NCBI RefSeq assembly: GCF_030285625.1
Contig: NZ_CP127294.1
Span: 5,674,001-5,738,000, forward strand
Source: Amycolatopsis sp. 2-15
GTDB lineage: Bacteria > Actinomycetota > Actinomycetes > Mycobacteriales > Pseudonocardiaceae
Length of the DNA stretch: 64,000 bases
Direction: 5' to 3'
This document shows positions 44,467 to 52,031 of the stretch, piece after piece (the stretch's first letter is position 1; every line of letters begins with the position of its first letter). The translations under genes were made by a program, and so were the position numbers. The notes under the pieces are model-generated. The model saw only the letters and a list, made by a program, of their open reading frames with translations. It made no database searches and was not told the DNA's origin.

Positions 44467-45492
44467 GTGACCGAGCTGCCGCGCAAACTCGCCGCCCACC
44501 CGTCGGTGCGGGCCGTGCTGGAGCGCGGCACCCCGCCGAAGCCCGGGCCGATCGACGCCGCCTGGCTGCGCGAGCTGGCGTTGGCCGCGGGCGCCGACGA
44601 CGTCGCGGCCGTTTCGCTGGAGCACCCCGACCTGGCCGGGGAGCGGCCCCACGCACTCTCCGCGCTGCCCGGCACGCGCAGCCTGGTCTCCCTCGTGGTG
44701 CGGATGAACCGCGACAACGTGCGTACGCCGGCGCGCAGCGTCGCGAACCAGGAGTTCCACCGCAGCGGCGAGATCATCAACGAGGCGGCCCGCGCGATCA
44801 CCCGCGTGCTGCAGGACGCCGGCTACCGCGCGCTCAACCCGTCGGCGACCTTCCCGATGGAGATGGACCGCTTCCCCGGCCGGATCTGGGTGGTGGCGCA
44901 CAAGACCGTCGCGGTCGCGGCCGGCCTCGGCGTGATGGGCCTGCACCGCAACGTGATCCACCCGAAGTTCGGCAACTTCGTCCTGCTGGCCACGCTGCTC
45001 GTCGACGCCGAGGTGACCGACTACGGCGAGGCGCTGGACTACAACCCGTGCGTGGAGTGCAAGCTCTGCGTGGCCGCGTGCCCCGTCGGCGCCATCGCGA
45101 AGACGGGCGAGTTCGACTGGGCCGCCTGCTCCACGCACAACTACCGCGAGTTCATGGGCGGGTTCACCGACTGGGTGGAAACCGTCGCCGACAGCGCCGA
45201 CGGCGCGGAGTTCCGCGAGCGCGTCACCGATTCCGAGAACGCGTCGATGTGGCAAAGCCTCTCCTTCAAGGCGAATTACAAGGCGGCCTACTGCATGGCG
45301 GTGTGCCCGGCGGGTGAGGACGTGCTCGGGCCGTATCTCGAAGACCGTCGCGAGTTCATGCGCACCGTGCTGCGACCGTTGCAGGACAAGGAAGAAACGA
45401 TCTACGTGACCCCGGACTCGGCCGCGAAGTCCCATGTGGAACGCCGGTTCCCGAACAAGACCGTGAAGGTGGTCCCCGGCCGCACGCCGTGA
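44467..45492 (+). CDS. QueG-like 4Fe-4S ferredoxin-type protein
   Basis: 341 residues; the GTG at 44467 is preferred because GGAGGA ends 6 bp before it. The C-terminal half has the dicluster signature CVECKLCVAACPVGA and, further on, YCMAVCPAGED. The N-terminal half (LRELALAAGADDVAAVSLEH, GRIWVVAHKTVAVAAGLGVMGLHRN) resembles the epoxyqueuosine reductase/reductive dehalogenase corrinoid-binding fold. The second cluster shows fewer cysteines than usual, so only one complete 4Fe-4S site is certain. A redox role is likely; a role in queuosine is not shown because no other queuosine gene is here. Confidence 0.7.
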   Translation: MTELPRKLAAHPSVRAVLERGTPPKPGPIDAAWLRELALAAGADDVAAVSLEHPDLAGERPHALSALPGTRSLVSLVVRMNRDNVRTPARSVANQEFHRSGEIINEAARAITRVLQDAGYRALNPSATFPMEMDRFPGRIWVVAHKTVAVAAGLGVMGLHRNVIHPKFGNFVLLATLLVDAEVTDYGEALDYNPCVECKLCVAACPVGAIAKTGEFDWAACSTHNYREFMGGFTDWVETVADSADGAEFRERVTDSENASMWQSLSFKANYKAAYCMAVCPAGEDVLGPYLEDRREFMRTVLRPLQDKEETIYVTPDSAAKSHVERRFPNKTVKVVPGRTP

Positions 45493-45587
45493 GTTCACCC
45501 GGACGGGCAGGCGGTTCTCACGCCCGTGAGCCCGACCGCGTGGAACGCTTTTCGGCGGAACCAGCCGGAAAGCGAAGGGGAGCACTC

Positions 45588-45869
45588 GTGATCAAGACCA
45601 GCCGAGCCGGCCGCGGGGTGCGGAAGGTGACGTTCGTCCTCCCGCTCGACACCCCGCCGGGGCCGGTCAGCGTGGTCGGCGACTTCAACGACTGGCAGCC
45701 CGGGCGCCACGAGCTGCGCAAGCGGTCCAACGGCACGCGTTCGGCCGCCGTCGAGGTGCGGCCCGGCGTGCAGCTGCGCTTCCGCTACCTCGCGACGGGT
45801 GGGCGGTGGCTCGACGACCCCGACGTGGCGACCCGCGACGGACACGACTGCGTGTTCGTCGCCGAGTAA
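45588..45869 (+). CDS. Small CBM48/isoamylase N-terminal-like glycogen-binding domain protein
   Basis: 93 residues. The GTG at 45588 is chosen because GAAGGGGA lies before it; the frame is open further upstream. The whole protein is one E-set domain: KVTFVLPLDTPPGPVSVVGDFNDW, GTRSAAVEVRPGVQLRFRYLATGGRW and DPDVATRDGHDCVFV. This is the fold of AMPK-beta/CBM48 glycogen-binding modules. It is free-standing and cytoplasmic, not attached to an enzyme. A role in binding glycogen or another glucan, or as a scaffold, is inference. Confidence 0.8.
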   Translation: MIKTSRAGRGVRKVTFVLPLDTPPGPVSVVGDFNDWQPGRHELRKRSNGTRSAAVEVRPGVQLRFRYLATGGRWLDDPDVATRDGHDCVFVAE

Positions 45870-45870
45870 G

Positions 45871-45914
45871 GGAACGTGTGCTCCACAACACCGTTGTTGT
45901 GGAGCGCGTGTTCC
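45871..45914. promoter_or_regulatory. 44-bp imperfect palindrome: operator and/or terminator
   Basis: Arms of about 20 bp (45871-45890 and 45894-45914) pair with only a few mismatches around CTCCACAACA/TGTTGTGGAG, followed by TTTACG. It starts one base after a stop codon and ends 15 bp before the TetR gene start. It could be a terminator of the CBM48 gene, the TetR operator, or both. Confidence 0.65.
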
Positions 45915-45929
45915 TTTACGCTCGGGTTC

Positions 45930-46568
45930 GTGCCCAGGCCGCGGATCCACGACCCCGAACGACTGCTCGACGTCGCCGAGCGACTCGTGGCCGACCGCGG
46001 CCCCGAGGAGGTCACCGCGCGCGGGCTCGCGCTCGCCGCGGGCGCGCCGAACAGCGCGATCTACCACAGTTTCGGCTCGCTGCCCGCGCTCGTCGGGCGC
46101 GCTTGGCTGCGGGCCGCGACCCACTTCGTCGACGTGCAGGAAGGCCTGGTCGACACCGCGCTGGCCGAGGCCGGCCCGGTCGCGGCCGTGGTCGCCGCGG
46201 CCGACGCGCCGGCCGTCGTGGCGGTGCGACGCCCCGACGCCGCGCGGCTGATGATCACCGTCTCACCCGACCGCGTGCTCGGCCCGCAGCTGCCCGACGA
46301 GGTCGCCGCGGCGCTGCACGCGCTGGACAAACGCCTGGTGCGCCTGCTCGTGCGCCTCGCGCGCGAGCTGTGGCAGCGCGGTGACGGTGTGGCCGTCGAG
46401 GTGATCACCACGTGCGTCGTCGACCTGCCGAGCGCGCTCTACCGCCGTGAGCTGGCCGAAGGCCGCGTCGGCGAAGACAGCCGCCGCCGCCTCGCCGCCG
46501 CCGTGCGCGCGGTGCTCGCTCTGCCGCCACCGAAGCGGCGTTCGTGCCGTCCCGTCACCACCGTCTGA
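45930..46568 (+). CDS. TetR-family transcriptional regulator
   Basis: 212 residues from the GTG at 45930. The HTH is LLDVAERLVADRGPEEVTARGLALAAGAPNSAIYHSFGS, of which the final helix is the recognition helix. The remainder is the helical ligand-binding and dimerisation domain. An extensive palindrome directly upstream is the probable operator. Only 14 bp separate it from the enoyl-CoA hydratase gene, so the two are an operon, suggesting control of an acyl-CoA step. Confidence 0.88.
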   Translation: MPRPRIHDPERLLDVAERLVADRGPEEVTARGLALAAGAPNSAIYHSFGSLPALVGRAWLRAATHFVDVQEGLVDTALAEAGPVAAVVAAADAPAVVAVRRPDAARLMITVSPDRVLGPQLPDEVAAALHALDKRLVRLLVRLARELWQRGDGVAVEVITTCVVDLPSALYRRELAEGRVGEDSRRRLAAAVRAVLALPPPKRRSCRPVTTV

Positions 46569-46582
46569 AAAGGACTCTCGCG

Positions 46583-47253
46583 ATGCCCGCACTGACCCGC
46601 CAGAAAGCTGTCTCCGTCCTCGACTTCGGCGCCGACGAGAACCGGTTCTCACCCGCGTGGCTGGAAGAGGTGAACACCCATCTCGACACCGTGACGGCCG
46701 GCTCGGCGCCCGCCGCGCTCGTGACCACGGGCAGCGGGAAGTTCTACTCCAACGGCCTCGATCTCGAGTGGCTGACCACCCACGGCGACGAGGCCGGCAA
46801 GTACGTCACCGACGTCCACGAGCTGCTCGCCCGCGTGCTCGCGCTGCCGGTGCCGACCGTCGCGGCGGTGAACGGGCATGCGTTCGGGGCCGGCGCGATG
46901 CTGGCGATGGCCCACGACTTCCGCGTGATGCGCACCGACCGCGGGTTCTTCTGCTTCCCCGAGGCCGACATCAACATCCCGTTCACGCCCGGCATGTCCG
47001 CCCTGATCCAGGCCAAGCTCCCCCGGCCACGGCGGTCGCGTCGATGACCACCGCGCGCCGCTTCGGCGGCCCGCAGGCCCGGGAGCTGGGCCTGGTCGAC
47101 GCGACGGCCGACGAGACGGCGTTGGTCAGCACGGCGACCGAGGTCGTCGCGCCGCTGGCGGGCAAGGACCGCGGCACGCTCGGGGCGATCAAGTCCACGA
47201 TGTTCGCGCCCGCGTTGACGGCCCTGCGCACGCCGACGGATCTGGTCCGATAG
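46583..47253 (+). pseudogene. Enoyl-CoA hydratase/isomerase family protein, frameshifted in a C run
   Basis: ATG 46583 behind AAAAGGA. The crotonase fold is clear: ALVTTGSGKFYSNGLDLEWL (oxyanion region), NGHAFGAGAMLAMAHDFRVM and FFCFPEADINIPFTPGM. The frame ends early at 47047. The missing end (TTARRFGGPQARELGLVDATA) continues in another frame to 47253. Adding one C to the C5 run at 47020-47024 restores a protein of about 223 residues. The catalytic acidic residues of hydratases are not obvious, so an isomerase (delta3,delta2-enoyl-CoA type) is possible. It is probably co-transcribed with the TetR gene. Confidence 0.75.
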
Positions 47254-47373
47254 ACTGGCCTGCGCGGCGGTGGGACTCGCCGCTCCGGTTTCCGGACAAC
47301 TGCAGCGCTCGCTGCCGACAGTCCCTACTCGAACCGAGGGCGCTAGCATGCCCGCGTGGAGTAGGAGACGTCT

Positions 47374-47841
47374 GTGCCCGAATCACCTGGGTCTTCCCCG
47401 CGGACGCCGCTGTGGCGCCGAACGGCAGTGCGGGACAACGCGCCGGTCCTCGCCGTGGTCGCCCTCGGCGGCGGCCTCGGCGCGCTCGCGCGCTACGGCC
47501 TCGCCCAGCTGCTCCCCACCACGCCCGGGCACTTCCCGCTGGCGACGTTCCTGATCAACGTCACCGGCTGCTTCCTCATCGGCGTGCTCATGGTCGCGGT
47601 CACCGAGGCGTGGACCGCGCACCGGCTGGTGCGGCCGTTCCTCGGGGTCGGGATCCTGGGCGGCTACACCACGTTCTCGACCTACGTCGTCGAGATCCAC
47701 GGGTTGCTGCGGCCGGGCACGGTCGGGCTCGCGTTCGGCTATCTCGCGGGCACACTCGTGGCGGCGCTGGTCGCGGTGGTGGCCGGGATGGCGCTCGCGC
47801 GAAGGGCGTTCGTCCGTCCGGAAAGGACGGTCGAGTCGTGA
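47374..47841 (+). CDS. crcB: Fluoride channel CrcB/Fluc subunit 1
   Basis: 155 residues from the GTG at 47374 with TAGGAGA before it. Four membrane helices carry the Fluc signatures: ALGGGLGALARYGLA, ATFLINVTGCFLIGVLM and GILGGYTTFSTYVVE. The N-terminus has a basic cytoplasmic extension. Fluc channels export fluoride as antiparallel dimers. This gene overlaps the next crcB by 4 bp (GTGA), the tandem arrangement of heterodimeric channels in Gram-positive bacteria. No fluoride riboswitch was recognised upstream. Confidence 0.93.
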   Translation: MPESPGSSPRTPLWRRTAVRDNAPVLAVVALGGGLGALARYGLAQLLPTTPGHFPLATFLINVTGCFLIGVLMVAVTEAWTAHRLVRPFLGVGILGGYTTFSTYVVEIHGLLRPGTVGLAFGYLAGTLVAALVAVVAGMALARRAFVRPERTVES

Positions 47842-48203
47842 CGGTGCTGCTCGTGTTCGTCGGCGCGGTGGTCGGGGCGCCGCTGCGTTACCTCACCGAT
47901 CGTTTCGTGCAGGCGCACCACCACGGCGGGTTTCCGTGGGGCACCTTCACGGTCAACCTGGTGGGGTCCTTGGTGCTGGGCTCGCTCGCCGGCGCCGGGT
48001 CGACGTTGCCAGGCACCGTGTCGATTCTGGTGGGCACGGGGTTCTGCGGGGCGCTGACGACATACAGCACTTTCGGCTACGAGACCGTACGCCTGCTCGA
48101 ACGGCGGGCGTACGGTCTCGCGGTGGCCAATGTGGTGCTGAGCGTGGCCGCCGGTGTCGGCGCGGCTGCGCTCGGGTATGCGGTGGTCGGCTCGCTCGTC
48201 TGA
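47838..48203 (+). CDS. crcB: Fluoride channel CrcB/Fluc subunit 2
   Basis: 121 residues. Four membrane helices, GAVVGAPLRYLTDR, GTFTVNLVGSLVLG and GFCGALTTYSTFGYETV are the conserved Fluc motifs. Translationally coupled to the first subunit. Together they would form one fluoride-exporting channel with dual topology. The C-terminal end is convergent with the sortase gene; the stops are 1 bp apart. Confidence 0.93.
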   Translation: MTVLLVFVGAVVGAPLRYLTDRFVQAHHHGGFPWGTFTVNLVGSLVLGSLAGAGSTLPGTVSILVGTGFCGALTTYSTFGYETVRLLERRAYGLAVANVVLSVAAGVGAAALGYAVVGSLV

Positions 48204-48204
48204 G

Positions 48205-48801
48205 CTACGAGGCGAGGTTGGCGTAGACGACTATGTTGTCCTCGTAGCTGTGCTCGGCGTGGTCGAACACGCCGCCGCAGGTGATCAGCCGCAGTTCGGG
48301 TTTGGTGCTGTTGCCGTAGACGGCGTCCTGGGGGAACTGGTCCTTGGGGACCTGCGTGAGGTGGTCGACGGTGAACTTCAGCTTCTTGCCGTCGCTGCGG
48401 TCGATGTCCACCTCGTCGCCGGGGGCGAGGTCCTTGAGCTTGTAGAAGATGCCCGGCTTTTTGTCGCCGTCCACGTGGCCGAGGACGATCGCGGGGCCGA
48501 CTTCACCGGGCACGGGGGAGAGGCGGTACCACGCCGCCTGCATCGGCGTTTTCACCGAGGGCACGGAGATCTTGCCTTCGAGGTTGACCGCGACGGACAC
48601 CAGGCTGGATTGCGCGCCGATCTTCGGAATGCTGACCGACGTCGGGCGCAGGCCTTTGAACGGTTTCGTGACGGGGACGCTGCTCGGGACCGGCTTGGCC
48701 TCGGCGGCCGGTGCCGGGGCGGGCGACGAGCTGCAGCCGGTCAGCACGGCGGTGACGGCCAGCGCCGAGGCCGCCGTCGCGATGAGCTTGGTTCGGTTCA
48801 T
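48205..48801 (-). CDS. Class F sortase
   Basis: 198 residues from the ATG at 48801. An N-terminal lipoprotein-like or membrane signal (LIATAASALAVTAVLTGC) is followed by a linker and the sortase beta-barrel: PTSVSIPKIGAQSSLV, the catalytic His in VLGHVDG and the catalytic Cys in LITCGGVFD. The final strand is DNIVVYANL; the usual catalytic Arg near it is not obvious by eye. Class F sortases of actinobacteria anchor or process surface proteins. The 4-bp overlap with the upstream secreted-protein gene suggests that protein is its substrate. Confidence 0.87.
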   Translation of the reverse strand: MNRTKLIATAASALAVTAVLTGCSSSPAPAPAAEAKPVPSSVPVTKPFKGLRPTSVSIPKIGAQSSLVSVAVNLEGKISVPSVKTPMQAAWYRLSPVPGEVGPAIVLGHVDGDKKPGIFYKLKDLAPGDEVDIDRSDGKKLKFTVDHLTQVPKDQFPQDAVYGNSTKPELRLITCGGVFDHAEHSYEDNIVVYANLAS

Positions 48802-49655
48802 CGGCTCAGAACCAGAACCGCGGTGCCGCCGAAGCCGGTCTCGACGCCGCCCTGGGGTGCGTAGCGGACCTGGACCGCCGGGCGGGTGACGACGGGGCCG
48901 GGTGCGGCCTTTGTGGTGTCCGAAGTGGACGCCGAGGTGCTCGGGTTGCTGCCGGTGCTGCTCGGGGTTTCGCTGGTGGCCGGGGGTTCGCTGGTGTCCG
49001 AAGTGGGCGGTGTGACCTGTTCGAAGGTCACGTCGCCGTGGCCTTCCTGGCCGTCGCAGGTCCAGCTGAACGGCGTGGTGGTGCCGTTGAACCCGTCGAC
49101 CACGCGCACGTCGTAGTTCCAGTAGCGGCCGTCGGCGCCGTCCTGGTCCGGGCCGGCGGTGACGGTCAGGCCGGCGGTGGCGACGTTCCCCGGCGCGCCG
49201 GACGCGCAGGCGATCACCAGCACGCCCTCACCGCCGAGGCCGACGAAGCCGTGGCCGGCGTTGTCGGTGTACGGGTCGGCGGGGGCGGTGCTTTCGGTGT
49301 TCTCGTCGGAGTTTTGGTCGTCTTCGGAGTCTTTGGCGTCTTCGGCCGTGCGGGGCTTCGCGGCGGCCGGGGCGCGGCCCTCGGTGGTCTGCACCTCGGG
49401 GTCGGCAGGCGTCTCGATGTCACCGGTGGTGCTCGGCGGAGTGATGGACGTCGGGGTGCTCGAGTCGCTCGTCGGGGTCTCGGAGGTGCCGGAGTCCGAT
49501 GTGGTCGGTGCCGGCGAGTCCGTCGACTCGGACGTCGCCGTGGTCTCGACCGGCGTGGTGGGGTCGTCCTGCGCGAAGGCGGCCGGCGCGGACGCGAGCG
49601 TGAGGGCGACGCCGGCGAGCACGGCACCTGCGAGACGGCCCAGCGGTTTCTTCAC
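48798..49655 (-). CDS. Secreted Ser/Thr/Pro-rich protein, probable sortase partner
   Basis: 285 residues from the GTG at 49655 with CAGGGAG before it. A signal peptide (PLGRLAGAVLAGVALTLASAPAAFA) is followed by about 110 residues of low-complexity Thr/Ser/Pro/Asp, a globular beta domain with two Cys (LVIACASGAPG, FSWTCDGQEGHG) and another Ser/Thr-rich stalk. The end reads YAPQGGVETGFGGTAVLVLSR, with no LPxTG, membrane helix or long basic tail. Gene overlap with the sortase (ATGA) indicates joint function. The GGVETG-like ending may be a non-canonical sorting motif; this is inference. Confidence 0.75.
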   Translation of the reverse strand: MKKPLGRLAGAVLAGVALTLASAPAAFAQDDPTTPVETTATSESTDSPAPTTSDSGTSETPTSDSSTPTSITPPSTTGDIETPADPEVQTTEGRAPAAAKPRTAEDAKDSEDDQNSDENTESTAPADPYTDNAGHGFVGLGGEGVLVIACASGAPGNVATAGLTVTAGPDQDGADGRYWNYDVRVVDGFNGTTTPFSWTCDGQEGHGDVTFEQVTPPTSDTSEPPATSETPSSTGSNPSTSASTSDTTKAAPGPVVTRPAVQVRYAPQGGVETGFGGTAVLVLSR

Positions 49656-49911
49656 GGCGACTCCCTGCTGCGACAGTGCCCGACGTTGGGCAATGGCGGG
49701 ATTCTGCCGCAGAAAAGCGTCGAAGGGAAATGATTCCCGGGTGGAAAAAACCACGATCGAATTCTGTAACGTTCCGCTTTCCCGGGCCGATAGAATTGCT
49801 CTGATGTGGCCTCGGGAAACGACCTGATAACGAAACCGGCGGGCGTGATAACGGAACCGATCGTAACACGCCCACCATTCCCGTGAGCTATCCGGCACTT
49901 CTTTTCGATCT

Positions 49912-51147
49912 TCAGGCGCGGCCGCGGACGAGGTCGATCAGCCGGCCGAGCACGTGCTCGCCCGCCACGCGCAGGCCGTTGTGCTCGTACTCGTTCGTGA
50001 TCCACGGGCGCATCGTCGGGATCAGCCCGGCGGTCTCTTCTGAGAACCGGCGGTCCACGTATGCGTCCTCGGCGTAGATCGCGGCCGCGCACGGCACTTC
50101 ACAGCTTCGCAGCGCGTCGGCGTCGTAGAGGCGCGGCCACTCGCGCTCGGCGAGCAGCTCGGCCGCTTCGCGCAGTGGGGCGAGACCGGGCAGGTCGGTG
50201 AACACCGAGGGGAAGACGTGCTCGCCGGTGAAGAGCGTGACGTCGTCGTCGTACTCGGCCGGGCGCGTGCGCTCGGCGGACCAGCGGGTGGCGTGGCCGT
50301 CGGCGTAGCAGGCCTCGTGGATCACCGCGTAGAGCGGGTTGCGCGCCGAGAACGGCAGCGTCGCCGCGACGTCGTGGGCGAAGGCGGGGGAGCCGGGGTC
50401 GCGCTCCAGCAGGTAGTGCAGCGTCTCCGCGCCCTCGCTCGAGCCGAGGACGTGGCCGAGCTGGCGGAACAGCCCGGAGGTGAGCGGCGTGCCGTCGGGC
50501 AGCGCGAGCTCACCGGCGTCGAGGCGCGCGTGCAGCTTCCGCACGCGCTCACGGTCGGCGGGGTAACGCCGGTAGTAGCGGCGGTTGCGCTCCAGCAGCG
50601 TCGCGTACGTCGCCTTGTACACCTCGTCGGGGTGGCGTCCGACGGGTGGCAGGCCGCCGGTGAAGTACGCCTCCCGCAGGCCCTCCGGCGCTTGCGAGAG
50701 GTAGGCGAGCGAGGTGAACCCGCCGAACGACTGGCCCAGCACGCTCCACCGCTCCACGCCCAGCCGCTGCCGGATCAGCTCCGCGTCCCGCACGATCGAG
50801 TCGGCGCGGAAGTGCGCCAGATAGTCGGCATGCTCGGCCGGCGTGCGCCCCGGCAACGTGCCGACGGGGGTGGAATTGCCGGTGCCCCGCTGGTCCAGCA
50901 GCAGCACCCGGTAGTCCCGCAGCGCCCGCCCCAGCCACGCCGCGGCCCCACCCGCCGGCCGCGGCGCCTCATGCCCGGGCCCACCCTGCAGGAACACGAG
51001 GAACGGCCGCTCCTCTCCGCTCCCCGGCTCCGCGACCTCCCGCGCGAACACGGTGATCCGCTCGCCCTCGGGCCTGCCGTGGTCGAGGGGGACTTCGAAC
51101 TCGTGCTCGGTGAGAACCAGACCGGGGACACGCACGGAGGTAGGCAT
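49912..51147 (-). CDS. Alpha/beta hydrolase, S33 proline-iminopeptidase-like
   Basis: 411 residues from the ATG at 51147. FLVFLQGGPGHEAPRP is the oxyanion region, LLLDQRGTGNST and VLGQSFGGFTSLAYLS supplies the nucleophile Ser. These are the signatures of prolyl aminopeptidases (S33), which release N-terminal residues from peptides. A late His lies in NEYEHNGLRVAGEHV. There is no signal peptide, so it is cytoplasmic. It diverges from the glycosyltransferase gene, with the long palindromic repeat array in between. Confidence 0.88.
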   Translation of the reverse strand: MPTSVRVPGLVLTEHEFEVPLDHGRPEGERITVFAREVAEPGSGEERPFLVFLQGGPGHEAPRPAGGAAAWLGRALRDYRVLLLDQRGTGNSTPVGTLPGRTPAEHADYLAHFRADSIVRDAELIRQRLGVERWSVLGQSFGGFTSLAYLSQAPEGLREAYFTGGLPPVGRHPDEVYKATYATLLERNRRYYRRYPADRERVRKLHARLDAGELALPDGTPLTSGLFRQLGHVLGSSEGAETLHYLLERDPGSPAFAHDVAATLPFSARNPLYAVIHEACYADGHATRWSAERTRPAEYDDDVTLFTGEHVFPSVFTDLPGLAPLREAAELLAEREWPRLYDADALRSCEVPCAAAIYAEDAYVDRRFSEETAGLIPTMRPWITNEYEHNGLRVAGEHVLGRLIDLVRGRA

Positions 51148-51232
51148 GGGGTCGATCAAATCACGCCGGGGTCGGTTGCGCGGGGTGGTTTTCGGTGGGC
51201 TCCTCCACCTGGCTTCGGTGGGCCGGGGCGGC

Positions 51233-51904
51233 ACGATTGGTCCGGTCGCGGGGCTTCGGTGGTGCGAACGGTCCGGTCGCTCGGCTCGGCGGCGCCAGCG
51301 GTCCGCTCGCTCGGCCTGGGTGGTGCGAACGGTCCGGTCGCGCCACCCAGGCCCGCACGAACGGTCCGATCGCGCTACCGCGGCGGCACGAACGGTCCGG
51401 TCGGTGGGCCGCGGTGTGCGACCACGCCGTTCGCACAGCAACGTCGGCTCCGCGGGACCGATCGGGACGAAGCCCAGGCGGCGACCGGACTGCCGGGGGC
51501 GCATCGGGCCCGGGGCCCGTTCGCTTTGCTGCCGCGGCGCGAACGGTCCGGTCACGGGCTTCGCCGGCGCGCGAGTGGGAAGTTCGTGCGGGCTCGGCGC
51601 TGCGAGTGGTCCGCTCGCGCTGCTGCCGGTTCGCAAGTGGTCCGTTCGCCCTGCTGCGGCCGCGCGAACGGTCCGGTCGTGGGGCTGGGCCACTTGTGTG
51701 CGAGTGGGCGGTTCGTGCGGGCTCGGCGCCGCGAGGGGTCCGCTCGCTCTCCACCCGGTGCGCCAGTGGTTGGCTCGCTCTGCTGCCGTGGCGCGAACGG
51801 TCCGGTCGCGGGGTCCGCGGGGCGCGAGTGCGCGGTTCGTACGCGATAGGGCGCCGCGAACAGTCCGCTCGCGCCCGACCCGGCGCCGCGAGTGGTCCAC
51901 TCAG
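51233..51904. repeat. Array of about 22 imperfect 17-bp palindromes with 31-bp period
   Basis: Consensus GCGAACGGTCCGGTCGC, a dyad with one internal mismatch; a second class reads GCGAGTGGTCCGCTCGC. Unit starts: 51233, 51264, 51294, 51325, 51357, 51388, 51418, 51450, 51481, 51508, 51539, 51571, 51602, 51633, 51664, 51700, 51731, 51762, 51793, 51824, 51856, 51888. Those at 51450, 51481 and 51508 are weak. The last twelve form three blocks of four units (block starts 51539, 51664, 51793). Exact consensus copies are at 51264, 51325 and 51793. Spacers are about 14 bp. It fills the 884-bp gap between divergent genes and is probably non-coding, because a 31-bp period changes frame every unit. Confidence 0.85.
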
Positions 51905-52031
51905 CCCGGCCCACCCGCCGAACAGGGTGTCGATCCGGGTGGTGCGTGGTGGTCGAACGGACAGTATCCGGCTGGAAGGCTCCCGGGCGCGGCTACGGTG
52001 ATCTTGTCCGGACTGCGAGGGGATACCACCT

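Noticed and set aside
47254..47373. Fluoride riboswitch before crcB
   Set aside because: The conserved crcB-motif segments (GGNGAUGG, GCC...CUGAUG) could not be found in this 120-bp leader.
51233..51904. CRISPR array
   Set aside because: The repeat is only 17 bp and degenerate, spacers are about 14 bp and similar to one another, and no cas gene is in the window.
51172..52001. Long open frames on both strands through the palindrome array
   Set aside because: The 31-bp period shifts the frame at each unit, all frames are open because of composition, and the products are ungainly Arg/Gly/Pro repeats without start signals. The minus-strand frame is only an upstream extension of the S33 hydrolase frame.
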